NCBI RefSeq assembly: GCF_008923185.1
Contig: NZ_WBMT01000017.1
Coordinates: forward strand, 229,853-293,852
From: Actinomadura rudentiformis
GTDB lineage: Bacteria; Actinomycetota; Actinomycetes; Streptosporangiales; Streptosporangiaceae
Length of the DNA stretch: 64,000 bases
Direction of reading: 5' to 3'
A model generated the notes under the pieces. That model saw only the letters and a program-made list of their open reading frames with translations. It did not search any database and was not told the DNA's origin. This document shows, piece after piece, positions 1 through 8,350 of the stretch (the stretch's first letter is position 1; every line of letters starts with the position of its first letter). Made by a program: the position numbers and the translations under genes.

Positions 1-2
1 AA

Positions 3-247
3 CCCGCGGAAGACGGTCATGACGAGGGCGAGTACGCGCTGCGGGCGAACGCCTCGGGCGTCCCGGCCCCGCTCCTGAATGGCATGACACGGCACGGCCG
101 CATCCTGCAGACCGACGCCACCGCCGGCGCCTTCCGCAAGATCCACCCCAAGCACCACCCACGTTGAGATCGGCGAGGCCTCCCAGCCTGCTCTGGACAC
201 ACGCTCAAGAAGTGAACGAGGCGCTCCTGGCCTTCCTCAAGGCCTAG
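3..247 (+). pseudogene. C-terminal remnant, possibly alpha/beta hydrolase
   Basis: A reading frame enters from the window edge and stops at 165-167. A second frame then ends at 245-247 with a tail reading roughly EVNEALLAFLKA, which resembles the last helix of alpha/beta hydrolases. The two frames do not join without a frameshift, so this looks like a decayed or frameshifted 3' end. The upstream part lies outside the window, and the family assignment rests only on the short tail. Confidence 0.3.
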
Positions 248-517
248 CAGCCGCAAAGGGCCAAGCCGACGGCTTAGGCCCTTTGCTGACGCCAACCGCT
301 GCGGAGCGGCGTGTTGCCTCGCCTGAAACCGGGGACCGGCGTGGATGCGGGGATGTTGCTGGTCCGTGCGGACGTCCATGCGTACGCCGGGCGCGTCTGG
401 TCGTGTACGAGGAGCTGGGAGCAGGCCGGCGCCCTGTTTGATGCGCGAGGCCGCGATGGGGAGCATCGCGGCCTCGGGCGTCGGGGCGTTCGGGTGTCGG
501 AGTGTTGGGGTGTCGGG

Positions 518-2041
518 TCAGGGGTGGCAGGTCGGGTTGGTGGCGGGGAGGGTGCCGGTGGCCAGGTAGGCGTTGACCTTGGCGTCCACGCAGGCGTTGC
601 CGTACAGGCCGTAGATCGCGTGGGCGGTGGTGCCGCGCAGGGTGAGCAGGCGGGAGCCGGTCAGCGCCCGGTGCATGGCCTTGGCGCCCTCGTAGGTGGT
701 GGCGGGGTCGCCGGTGGCGGACACGATCAACGCCGGGGTGGGGTTGCCGACGGCAGTGAAGGGCTCGCGCGGTTGGTTCGGCCAGAAGGCGCAGGGCCAG
801 ATGTTGTTCTTGAGGGGGCCGAAGAGGGGGTGGCGTGCGCGGCTGCGCTGGATGTCGTTCCAGTACGTGTCGGGCTCGCGTGGCGCGGCGCGGTCGCCGC
901 AGGTGACCGCGGCGACCTGGCTGCCGAAAGAGGAGCCGGCGCTGGTCAGGATGGCCGTGAGGAGTCCGTCGAGTCTGGGTCCGGGGTCGGCCGGGCGGCC
1001 GTGCGCCGCCTCGTTCAGGGTCCGGACGGTGGAGGCGAACTCCGCGCGGGCCGCGGGGAGGTCGTTGCCGGAGCCGACGGAGACGATGTAGGGGACAGCC
1101 TGCTCGTCCACCTCGTGGGATCCGACACGCAGCGGCCGGTCCTCCGCAGCGGCGACGATCGCGTTCACGGTGGCGAGCACGCGGGCGGGGGTGGCGCCGA
1201 GGCCATAGGTGCCGTGACGTTTGGCGGCCCAGCCCGCCCAGCCGCGCAGCGCGCGTTCCGCCTCGTCTTCGGTGCCCTGCGTCGCCCTGGGGCCCCACTT
1301 GCGCGGGTCACCCGCGCTGTCCAGGACCACTCGGTCGGTGCGACCGGGGAACATCTGGGTGTAGACCGCGCCCAGGTAGGCGCCGTAGGAGTAGCCGAGG
1401 AAGGAGATCCGGCGCTCCCCGAGGACGCGGCGCACGAGGTCGATGTCGCGGGCCGTGTCGCGCGTGTTGACGTACGGGAGCACGTCGGCGTGGCGCTGGG
1501 AGCAGCGCTCGGCCAGATCACGCTGCACCGCCACCTGGTGATCGAACCGGGCGCGGGTCGAGCCGGCCGAGCGGAGCCACAGGCCGATGGGCCAGCCGCA
1601 GTCGAGCGGCGTGCTGCGCCCGACGAAGCGCGGGTCCAGGCCGACGAGGTCGTAACGGGCGGCGACGTCCTTCATCGCCGCCCGCGTTTGCACGGGCATG
1701 CCCAGCGTGCCCTCACCAGGGCCGCCGCTGTTAAGGACCATGGTCCCGATGCGATGGGCGCGGTCGGTGGCGGGCAGGTGGGACAGCGCGAGCGTGATGG
1801 TGCGTCCGCCGGGCCTGGAGTGGTCGAGCGGGACGGTGAGCTCCGCGCACCGTGCGCCTGCCTCGTCGAGCTCCTTGCCGACGTCGTCGTCGGAGACCTG
1901 CGAGCAGGACTTCCACGTGAGCGGTGAGGGCGGGGGCGAGCCGCCGTCTGCTATGGCCAGGGGTGCAACGGCGGCCGACAGGGCGACCAGCACGAGGACC
2001 AGGACCAGGCGTCTGCGGGTCCGCGCAAATGTCGGTTTCAT
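518..2041 (-). CDS. Secreted alpha/beta-hydrolase peptidase (tripeptidyl aminopeptidase-like)
   Basis: Predicted exported serine peptidase of the actinobacterial TAP/SlpD-like group, which removes tripeptides or short peptides outside the cell. The chosen ATG at 2041 gives an N-terminus with several arginines, a long hydrophobic run and an Ala-rich cleavage region, a good signal peptide. The longer frame upstream would bury it. The nucleophile elbow GYSYG is visible near residue 180. A late Asp in SATGD and a His in GTTAHAIYG fit the catalytic triad. The C-terminal ~100 residues match the TAP-like C-terminal domain in pattern, with a Cys-containing ending. The length of 507 residues is normal. 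It is transcribed away from the two-component system at 2179. The natural substrate cannot be told from sequence. Confidence 0.88.
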   Translation of the reverse strand: MKPTFARTRRRLVLVLVLVALSAAVAPLAIADGGSPPPSPLTWKSCSQVSDDDVGKELDEAGARCAELTVPLDHSRPGGRTITLALSHLPATDRAHRIGTMVLNSGGPGEGTLGMPVQTRAAMKDVAARYDLVGLDPRFVGRSTPLDCGWPIGLWLRSAGSTRARFDHQVAVQRDLAERCSQRHADVLPYVNTRDTARDIDLVRRVLGERRISFLGYSYGAYLGAVYTQMFPGRTDRVVLDSAGDPRKWGPRATQGTEDEAERALRGWAGWAAKRHGTYGLGATPARVLATVNAIVAAAEDRPLRVGSHEVDEQAVPYIVSVGSGNDLPAARAEFASTVRTLNEAAHGRPADPGPRLDGLLTAILTSAGSSFGSQVAAVTCGDRAAPREPDTYWNDIQRSRARHPLFGPLKNNIWPCAFWPNQPREPFTAVGNPTPALIVSATGDPATTYEGAKAMHRALTGSRLLTLRGTTAHAIYGLYGNACVDAKVNAYLATGTLPATNPTCHP

Positions 2042-2178
2042 GACCGAGGACGCTATTTCCGGCCGGACGTCCGGCACGATACAGCCGACCGCACGCGTGT
2101 TGGTACAGCCCGCTGTAGTGCCCGACGGGGACCGGCGGCGGATAATGATCTCCATACCGGCGTCGCGAGGAGGTGCGT

Positions 2179-3309
2179 ATGCGTGACCGTGTTCTCTCCG
2201 GCTCGGCCTACCTGCTGGGCACGCTGGCCACCGCCGTGGTCACGGCGCTCGCGTTGCCGGTGCTGCTGCTCGCGCCGCCGGCGGCTCGGGCCTGGGCAGA
2301 CTGGCACCGTTCGCGGGCCGGCAGGCTGCTCGGCGTTCCGGCCGGCGAACGGGCGGCCGGGCGGCGGAACCTCGCCTGGGCGCTCGCGCACGTCGCCGTC
2401 GGATTCCCACTTGGCCTAGCCGCCCTGCTGTGCCTGGGCAACATCCTGGTCGCCGCAGTGGCGTTGCCCTTGTGGTGGGCGTTTCCCGCCGATGCGCGTC
2501 CCACCCTGTTCTCGTTCTTCGATGTCCAAGTGGATGATTGGGCGACCGCGCTCGCCGGGGGCTCCGTTCAGATCGCCGTCCTCGGTGCGGCGGCCTGGTG
2601 GGTGCTCCCGGCGCTGGCGCGACTTCACGCACGGCTGTGCCTGGCGATGCTCGCGCAGTCGGCCCGCGAACAGCTCACCGAGCGGGTCGACGTACTGACC
2701 AAGAGCCGGGTCGGAGTGGTCGACGCCCATGGCGCGGAGCTCCAGCGGATCGAACGCGATCTGCACGACGGCACGCAGGCGCGCCTGGTGGCCATCGCGA
2801 TGCAGTTGGGCATCGCGCGGGAGTCTCTCGCCGACGACCCGGACACGGTGGCGACGCTCCTCCAGCAAGCGCACGAGACGGCGGAGGAGGCGATGGTCGA
2901 ACTCCGCACGGTGCTCCAGACGATCTACCCGCCGATCCTCGCCGACCGCGGGCTCGACGGGGCACTGACGGCGCTGGCCGCCCGGTCGAGCGTGCCGGTC
3001 CGCATCGAGCTCGCCGACCTCGGCGCGCTCCCGGCGAGCGTGGAGGCGGTGGCCTACTACGTGATCGCCGAGGCGCTGACGAACGTGACCAAGCACGCCG
3101 CCGCCACGCGGGCGTCCCTCCGGGTCGAGCGCGCCGGCGACGTGCTGTCCATCGAGGTCACCGACGACGGAAAGGGCGGCGCCGACGAGGCGCGCGGCAC
3201 CGGGATCACCGGGATACGCCGCCGGGTCGCCGCCCTGGACGGCGCCATCCGCCTCGACAGCCCGCCGGGCGGCCCCACCAGCCTCGCCGTCCAGATGCCA
3301 TGCGGGTAG
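2179..3309 (+). CDS. Sensor histidine kinase, NarL/DesK type
   Basis: Membrane sensor kinase of a two-component system. The N-terminal ~165 residues hold several hydrophobic segments (about 5-30, 70-105, 120-150). A HisKA_3 dimerisation helix follows with the phospho-acceptor in RDLHDGTQ (His near residue 196). The C-terminal HATPase carries the N-box NVTKHA, the G1 box DDGKGG and a GITGIRRR G2 region. GTG at 2173 is possible, but ATG at 2179 sits correctly behind the Shine-Dalgarno GAGGAGG. Its stop overlaps the start of the response regulator at 3300 by 10 bp, so the pair is translationally coupled. The signal sensed is unknown. Confidence 0.92.
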   Translation: MRDRVLSGSAYLLGTLATAVVTALALPVLLLAPPAARAWADWHRSRAGRLLGVPAGERAAGRRNLAWALAHVAVGFPLGLAALLCLGNILVAAVALPLWWAFPADARPTLFSFFDVQVDDWATALAGGSVQIAVLGAAAWWVLPALARLHARLCLAMLAQSAREQLTERVDVLTKSRVGVVDAHGAELQRIERDLHDGTQARLVAIAMQLGIARESLADDPDTVATLLQQAHETAEEAMVELRTVLQTIYPPILADRGLDGALTALAARSSVPVRIELADLGALPASVEAVAYYVIAEALTNVTKHAAATRASLRVERAGDVLSIEVTDDGKGGADEARGTGITGIRRRVAALDGAIRLDSPPGGPTSLAVQMPCG

Positions 3310-3956
3310 TGATCGCCGAGGACAACGTCCTGCTGTCCAGCGGCCTGGAGCTGCTGCTGGCGGCGAAGGGCTGCGAGGTCGTGGCGGTCGTCCCCGACGC
3401 CGAGTCGTTCCTCGACGCCGTCGCCGAGCACCGCCCCGACATCGCCATCGTCGACGTGCGGCTGCCACCGTCGTTCCGCGACGAGGGCATCCACGCCGCA
3501 CTGCGCGCCCGCCGCGAGCACGGCGCGCTGCCGATCCTGGTGCTGTCGCAGTACGTCGAGCGCGAGTACGCCGGCGAGCTCCTCTCCGACGGCCGCGGCG
3601 GCATCGGCTACCTCCTCAAGGACCGCATCGGCCGGGTGGCCGAGTTCATCGACGCCCTGCACCGCGTCGCGGCCGGCGGCACCGCCATGGACCCCGAAGT
3701 GGTCGCCCAGCTCCTAGCGCGCCGTACCGGCGACCCCCTCGACACCCTCACCCCCCGCGAACGAGAGTCACTCGCCCTCATGGCGCAGGGCCACGACAAC
3801 GCCACCATCGCCGAACGAATGCGCATCTCCGACAACGCCGTCCACAAGCACATCGGCAACATCTTCGCCAAGCTGGGCCTAGCCCCGGACGACTCCGGCC
3901 ACCGCCGAGTGCAAGCAGTGCTCACCTACCTGAACGGCACCCCCGGCCACCTATGA
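3300..3956 (+). CDS. LuxR/NarL-family response regulator
   Basis: DNA-binding response regulator partnering the kinase just upstream. The receiver domain begins with VVIAEDN, has the phospho-acceptor Asp at residue 52 in IVDVRL, and a conserved Lys in LLKDRI. The C-terminal LuxR-type HTH spans about residues 150-205, with LTPRERESLALMAQG and the recognition helix region ISDNAVHKHI. The start is ATG at 3300, inside the end of the kinase gene. Upstream in-frame codons only read through the kinase in another frame and were dropped. Length 218 aa is typical. The targets are not visible. The neighbouring TAP-like peptidase, divergent at 2041, is a plausible one. Confidence 0.92.
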   Translation: MRVVIAEDNVLLSSGLELLLAAKGCEVVAVVPDAESFLDAVAEHRPDIAIVDVRLPPSFRDEGIHAALRARREHGALPILVLSQYVEREYAGELLSDGRGGIGYLLKDRIGRVAEFIDALHRVAAGGTAMDPEVVAQLLARRTGDPLDTLTPRERESLALMAQGHDNATIAERMRISDNAVHKHIGNIFAKLGLAPDDSGHRRVQAVLTYLNGTPGHL

Positions 3957-3992
3957 CGAAGGCCACGAAACACGTACGGGGCGCCAGAACAT

Positions 3993-4745
3993 CTAGGCTG
4001 CGCGGGTTGCCTGCACGAAGGTGACCCGGCCGAAGCTCTGGTCGGCGTGCGCGACCTCTCGCGCGTCGCCGAACCCGGCGTCGGCCAGCAGCGCGACGAT
4101 GCCGTCGCCATGGTTGCGGGCCACGATCGGGCTGTGCGCCACCCGGGAACGTATGAGGCGGGGCAGGTGCCCGAGGACGTGGGCCAGGCCATGGCCATGG
4201 CCGCGGGTGGGGTGGTCAGCACCTGCGACGTTGGAGGTCGGGCCGCCGAAGTCGACGATGGTGACCCTGCCTCCTGGCCGAAGGGCACGCAGCGCGTCGC
4301 GCGCGAACGCGTTCCGGCCGTCGTCATCGATGTGGTGCAGGGCCAATGAGGAGACCACATGGTCGAGTGAGGCGTCGCCGGCGGGGATCCGGTCGGCATA
4401 TCCCTGAACGAGGGTGAGAGCGACGCCGCGGCGGCGCGCCTTGCGTGCGGCCCTGCGCAGGGCGTCTCTGTCGGGGTCCAGGCCGGTCACCCGCGCGTCC
4501 GGCTGGGCCTCGAGCACGGCGAACGACAGGTTGCCCGTGCCGCAGCCGACGTCGGCCACCGCCTGGCCGGGCTCGATGCCGGCGAGCTCGACCGCGCGCT
4601 CGTGCAGTGCGCGGACGCCGGCCACCCGGGTGAAGGTGTCGTAGAACGGCAGGAGCCAGGTCTTGCCCGCGCCCGGCAGGAACGGGCGGTCCCGCTCCTG
4701 CGGGGTTCGCTGGTCGAGGATGCGTATGCGGGTCGAATCTGCCAT
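3993..4745 (-). CDS. Class I SAM-dependent methyltransferase
   Basis: A 250-residue methyltransferase with the SAM-binding motif I VADVGCGTGNLSF, an acidic motif II (TGLDPD) and the motif IV/V stretch SLDHVVSSLALHHI. This resembles the Methyltransf_11/25 families, often ubiquinone/menaquinone-like or small-molecule methyltransferases. ATG at 4745 begins MADSTRIRIL. The longer upstream frame runs into the divergent AraC gene and was rejected. It is divergent from the AraC regulator at 4863 with 117 bp between the starts, a classic arrangement in which the regulator controls its neighbour. The substrate is unknown. Confidence 0.85.
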   Translation of the reverse strand: MADSTRIRILDQRTPQERDRPFLPGAGKTWLLPFYDTFTRVAGVRALHERAVELAGIEPGQAVADVGCGTGNLSFAVLEAQPDARVTGLDPDRDALRRAARKARRRGVALTLVQGYADRIPAGDASLDHVVSSLALHHIDDDGRNAFARDALRALRPGGRVTIVDFGGPTSNVAGADHPTRGHGHGLAHVLGHLPRLIRSRVAHSPIVARNHGDGIVALLADAGFGDAREVAHADQSFGRVTFVQATRAA

Positions 4746-4862
4746 GGGTGCCCTCTGTGCACTCGGTGGCGGGTCTGCCTCGGTGACCCGTGACAGACCT
4801 GGTGTCATCACCTCGAGTCTTGGACATTTTGCGGCTGCCGAGCAGGACATAGCTTGGAGACC

Positions 4863-5867
4863 ATGGGACATTCTTCGGTCAGTGACTCGCCGGGCGTCCC
4901 GTCGAGGCTGCGTACGGTACGGCTCGACGGGACGCCGGTCTACCGCTACCAGCAGCGCCCCGGCCTGCCTCCGGTCTCGGTGATCCACTTCGACACCGAA
5001 GCCACCCACGCCGGCCTCCCGCCGAACCACCGGCACGCCCATGACTTCCACGTCCTGGCCTACGTCGAGGAAGGCACGGGCTCGTTCACCATCGATGGCG
5101 CCGAACGGCCGCTACGCGCCGGCGAGGTCCACGCCGTGTCCCCCGGGCAGGTCATCGGCGTCGCGACCGTCGCCGAGCTCGCCCGCGGCCGCGCGTGGTC
5201 GGTCGCGTTCACACCCGACGCCGTCCCCGCCCTGGCCTCGGTCTCCCCACTGACCTGGACGCACCATCCCCTACTGGCCCTGTTCTCCTCCACCGCCGGA
5301 CACGGTCGGGTCGCCGAACCCGACCGGGCGAACTGGTCGGCGTGGCTGGCGGACCTGGCCGCAGAGCTCGCCGACCCAGGCCATCTGGGGGCCCACGAGG
5401 CCGTCACCGCACTGCTCACCCGGCTCCTGGTCGCGGCCGCGCGACTGGCACCCTGCGCCCCGGGCACGCCGGATCCACTCGTCGAGCGGGTCTTCGCCGA
5501 GATCGAGGCGAGGTTCCGCGAACCGGTCTCCGCCGCGGACATCGCCCGCACGCTCGGCTACACCCCTGGACACCTCACCACCGTGCTCCGCCGACGCACC
5601 GGCCGCCCACTGCTCGAATGGATCACCGAACGGCGCATGACCGAGGTCCGGCGACTGCTGCGCGAGACCGACCTGCCGCTCGACGCCGTGGCCGCCCGAA
5701 CCGGCCTGCGCGACGCCACCTATCTCGTCCGCCGCTTCCGCGACCGCTACGGCATCACCCCGCAGCGATGGCGCCGCACCGAGCGAGCTCGCGTTGAGCC
5801 TCCGCGAACATCGGCCACAACACCACTGACCTGTGACGCCACAGCCACGCCAGCTCAACGCCGATGA
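4863..5867 (+). CDS. AraC-family transcriptional regulator
   Basis: The N-terminal cupin-like sensory domain (about residues 40-130) has the HRHAHDFHVL ligand-pocket motif. The C-terminal ~100 residues form a double HTH, with the first helix pair around AADIARTLGYTPGHLTTVL and the second around AARTGLRDATYLVRRFRDRYG. ATG at 4863 follows TTGGAGA. The TTG at 4854 is an alternative start. It is divergent from the methyltransferase at 4745 and probably regulates it. The ligand is unknown. Confidence 0.9.
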   Translation: MGHSSVSDSPGVPSRLRTVRLDGTPVYRYQQRPGLPPVSVIHFDTEATHAGLPPNHRHAHDFHVLAYVEEGTGSFTIDGAERPLRAGEVHAVSPGQVIGVATVAELARGRAWSVAFTPDAVPALASVSPLTWTHHPLLALFSSTAGHGRVAEPDRANWSAWLADLAAELADPGHLGAHEAVTALLTRLLVAAARLAPCAPGTPDPLVERVFAEIEARFREPVSAADIARTLGYTPGHLTTVLRRRTGRPLLEWITERRMTEVRRLLRETDLPLDAVAARTGLRDATYLVRRFRDRYGITPQRWRRTERARVEPPRTSATTPLTCDATATPAQRR

Positions 5868-5998
5868 CGACAGAGGGATACAAGCCTCAGGAATATGAGA
5901 AGCCACCGGTCGCGGACGGTCCGGTCCGTGAGACCATGAGGATGCACGCACAGTATCTCTCTCGGTCCTGTGAGTAGTCGGAAGGGCAAGGGCCGCCT

Positions 5999-6436
5999 AT
6001 GACCACACCTTCCGGCGCGGAGTCAGTGAACCCACCGCCCGCGGACGGCCGACCGCGGCTGCACTGGCCGCCGCACCCGCTGCTGACCCTCACTCTCAGC
6101 CAGCACGGCCACTGGCACATCCTGGCCCTGGACGGTGAACTCGACATGGCCAGCGCCACCGATCTGCTGGCCGCCCTGGAGCACGCCTGGGCCACCCTGG
6201 AGCCGCCGTATGTCGCACTGGACCTTGCCGCCCTGAGCTTCTGCGACTCCTCAGGCCTGAACGCCCTGTTGCATGGCTGGAAACGCGCCGCCAGTCTGCG
6301 CGGCGAGCTGATCCTGCTACGGCCTCACCCCCGGATCACCGCCATGCTGCGCCTATCCGGGCTGGACCAGCGCCTCACCATCGCGCCCCACCCCGCTGAA
6401 CCACCCGCTGAACCACCCGCTGAACCACCCGGCTGA
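5999..6436 (+). CDS. STAS-domain anti-sigma factor antagonist
   Basis: Small cytoplasmic STAS protein of the SpoIIAA/RsbV class, which binds an anti-sigma kinase and is switched by serine phosphorylation. The STAS core spans about residues 28-125. The phosphorylation-site motif is LSFCDSSGLNALL, preceded by the DGELDMASA strand. The N-terminal ~20 residues are Pro-rich. The last 12 residues are three copies of AEPP encoded by a 12-bp tandem repeat that continues past the stop codon. No anti-sigma kinase gene is adjacent. Confidence 0.88.
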   Translation: MTTPSGAESVNPPPADGRPRLHWPPHPLLTLTLSQHGHWHILALDGELDMASATDLLAALEHAWATLEPPYVALDLAALSFCDSSGLNALLHGWKRAASLRGELILLRPHPRITAMLRLSGLDQRLTIAPHPAEPPAEPPAEPPG

Positions 6437-6476
6437 ACCACCCGGCTGAACCACCGGCTGAACCACCGGCTGAACC
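6394..6476 (+). repeat. Tandem 12/13-bp repeat across a stop codon
   Basis: Seven head-to-tail copies of a CGCTGAACCACC-like unit. The first three are exact 12-mers translated as AEPP in the STAS gene. The fourth unit has one extra G, which brings TGA into frame at 6434-6436. Three further copies are untranslated. Copy-number or single-base slippage here would change the C-terminus of the STAS protein. Confidence 0.9.
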
Positions 6477-6579
6477 GCATGCAACTACACAGAGTTACTT
6501 TTCATCTGGTTCACACGGACCGGGCGGAGGGCCACCGTCGTACCGACATCCCCAGACCGGCCGGTCGCCGGGTGAGCGT

Positions 6580-7203
6580 TCAGGAATGCGGGTGCGCGGA
6601 TGCCGATGTCCGGGACAGCGCTGGGGCCAGCCAGCGGTTGAGGAGGGTGCGGAGCCGGGCTTCGTCCTGCGGCGGCTCGCTCGGGTGCTGCAGCAGCGAC
6701 GTCAGGAGTCGCATGATGATCTCGGCGAGGCCGTTGAGGTCGTCTTCACCGATGCCGGCGGCGGCCCAGTCGACGGGGTAGCGCTGCAGCATCTTGGCGC
6801 CGTAGGCGATGGTGTCCCTGGTGGTGGCGCCACGGCCGAAGGCGGTGGTGTCCCCGAGTTGCAGCAGGAGGCTCAGCCGTGGCTCGGTGGGGATGGTCCG
6901 TACGCAGAAGACCATGCCTTCGACCACGGCTTCGGCCGGGTCGGTGATCCCGTGCAGGTGCGCGATCAGCAGCTCGACGAACGACTCGGCTCCCTGGGCC
7001 GCCACCTCGCCGATGATGTCGCTGATGCGGCCGAAGTGGCGGTAGACGGTCTGGCGGGTCACGCCGAGCTCGCCGGCGACGTCGGACAGGGTCGTCTTCG
7101 TGACGCCGTGCCTGTCGATGCAGCGGACGGTCGCGTCGATGATGCGCTGCCGGGCCTCGGCGTCCGATGCGGGAGGCCGCCCTCCCCAGCCGTGGTGCCC
7201 CAT
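6580..7203 (-). CDS. TetR-family transcriptional regulator
   Basis: Probable repressor of its own operon. The N-terminal HTH (residues ~15-60) reads ATVRCIDRHGVTKTTLSDVAGELGV followed by TRQTVYRHFG, a textbook TetR signature. The rest is a helical ligand-binding domain. ATG at 7203 gives MGHHGWGGRPPAS; the longer frame is a shadow of the upstream gene. It is the last gene of a three-gene minus-strand operon (monooxygenase 9859, membrane protein 8335, tetR 7203), with only 4 bp to the preceding gene. An inverted repeat at the operon promoter (9871-9897) is the likely operator. Confidence 0.9.
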   Translation of the reverse strand: MGHHGWGGRPPASDAEARQRIIDATVRCIDRHGVTKTTLSDVAGELGVTRQTVYRHFGRISDIIGEVAAQGAESFVELLIAHLHGITDPAEAVVEGMVFCVRTIPTEPRLSLLLQLGDTTAFGRGATTRDTIAYGAKMLQRYPVDWAAAGIGEDDLNGLAEIIMRLLTSLLQHPSEPPQDEARLRTLLNRWLAPALSRTSASAHPHS

Positions 7204-7207
7204 GGCC

Positions 7208-8335
7208 TTAGGATCGCACAGGCTCTGCGGTCCGTTGGGACATGGTCGCGCGGAGTGCGGCCATGATGAGCCCGGTCGCGGCGATGGTGCACAGCAAGGC
7301 GTACCACAGGCTGCCGATCGGCGTGCCCTGCTCGGTGATGCCGTCGGCCGCCGCGAAGTAGGCCGGCAACGCGACCAGCCACAGGACGAGGTGGACGCCG
7401 AGGTACAGCGCCGGATAGGTCCGCGCGAACAGCGGCGACGCCACCGGAGCCGGGTCTGTTCGCGGCGCGCGCCAGGCGTCCGCGAGAAGGTAGAGGCCGA
7501 CGATCCAGACCAGGGCGAGCTCGACGCCGAGGACGGCCCGCTGGATCCCGAGCTGGTCCTCACCGCGGAAGGCGCCGCTGGGCGCGCCGGCGACCACCAT
7601 CGCCAACGGTGTCATGACGCCGGCGCCGAGGGTGCGCAGGCTGATCTGCCGGCCGGTGAGCGTGCCCCGGCCGTCCTTCGCGCCGACCAGCCGGACCACG
7701 AGGTAGGTCATCGCGCCGAAGGACACCGAGGCGAACAGAAACATGCTGTTCATCGGGACCGAGGCGAGCGCCGGCTTGTTGATCATCTCGTTGTCGGTGT
7801 TCCAGGCCCACCACTTCAGCTGGGGTCCGAGCTGATCGAAGATCTCGTAGAACGCCTGGCACGCGAACGCGACCGCCAGCGAACCGGCCAGGGGCCCGCG
7901 CCGCGCGAAGACACCAAGGACGCGGACCACCTCGTAGGCGAGCTGCGACAGCGCCGGATAGAAGGCCACGATGTAGAGCGGCAGCCGGTCGTACATGAAC
8001 TGCACGGTGAACACGTTGTGGGAGAAGATGAACCCGACGTGCTCCTCCAGGCCGAACCAGCCCGGGAAGTAGAGCGGCGGCTCGATCACCGCCAGGTAGA
8101 CGACCGAGGCGAACCACAGCGAGATGTTGATCGGGTCGCCGTCGCGCCGCCACCGCCGCCACGCATGGATGAGGGCGAACACCGCGCCGCCGACGATGAG
8201 CAGCTCAAGGAACGGCATGGTGGCGTTCTCGAGACCGAACGGGTTGCGGAAGTCCACGATGGGATCGGCGTCCTGGCAGGAGTAGCCGAGCCTTTCGGCG
8301 AGGCGCTCGGCCGCTGAGTCGCATGAATAGCCCAT
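7208..8335 (-). CDS. Multi-pass membrane protein of unknown function
   Basis: A 375-residue integral membrane protein with about 8-9 hydrophobic segments, the first after the motif NPFGLENATMPFLELL. Conserved-looking polar features inside the membrane region include EPPLYFPGWFGLEEH and WWAWNTDNEM. I do not recognise a characterised family with certainty; it resembles actinobacterial membrane proteins of DUF7802 type. It lies between a FAD monooxygenase and its TetR regulator in one operon, so a role in transport or processing of the oxidised lipid/isoprenoid-like compound is an inference. Confidence 0.72.
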   Translation of the reverse strand: MGYSCDSAAERLAERLGYSCQDADPIVDFRNPFGLENATMPFLELLIVGGAVFALIHAWRRWRRDGDPINISLWFASVVYLAVIEPPLYFPGWFGLEEHVGFIFSHNVFTVQFMYDRLPLYIVAFYPALSQLAYEVVRVLGVFARRGPLAGSLAVAFACQAFYEIFDQLGPQLKWWAWNTDNEMINKPALASVPMNSMFLFASVSFGAMTYLVVRLVGAKDGRGTLTGRQISLRTLGAGVMTPLAMVVAGAPSGAFRGEDQLGIQRAVLGVELALVWIVGLYLLADAWRAPRTDPAPVASPLFARTYPALYLGVHLVLWLVALPAYFAAADGITEQGTPIGSLWYALLCTIAATGLIMAALRATMSQRTAEPVRS

Positions 8336-8350
8336 TCGTTGCTCCTCGGG

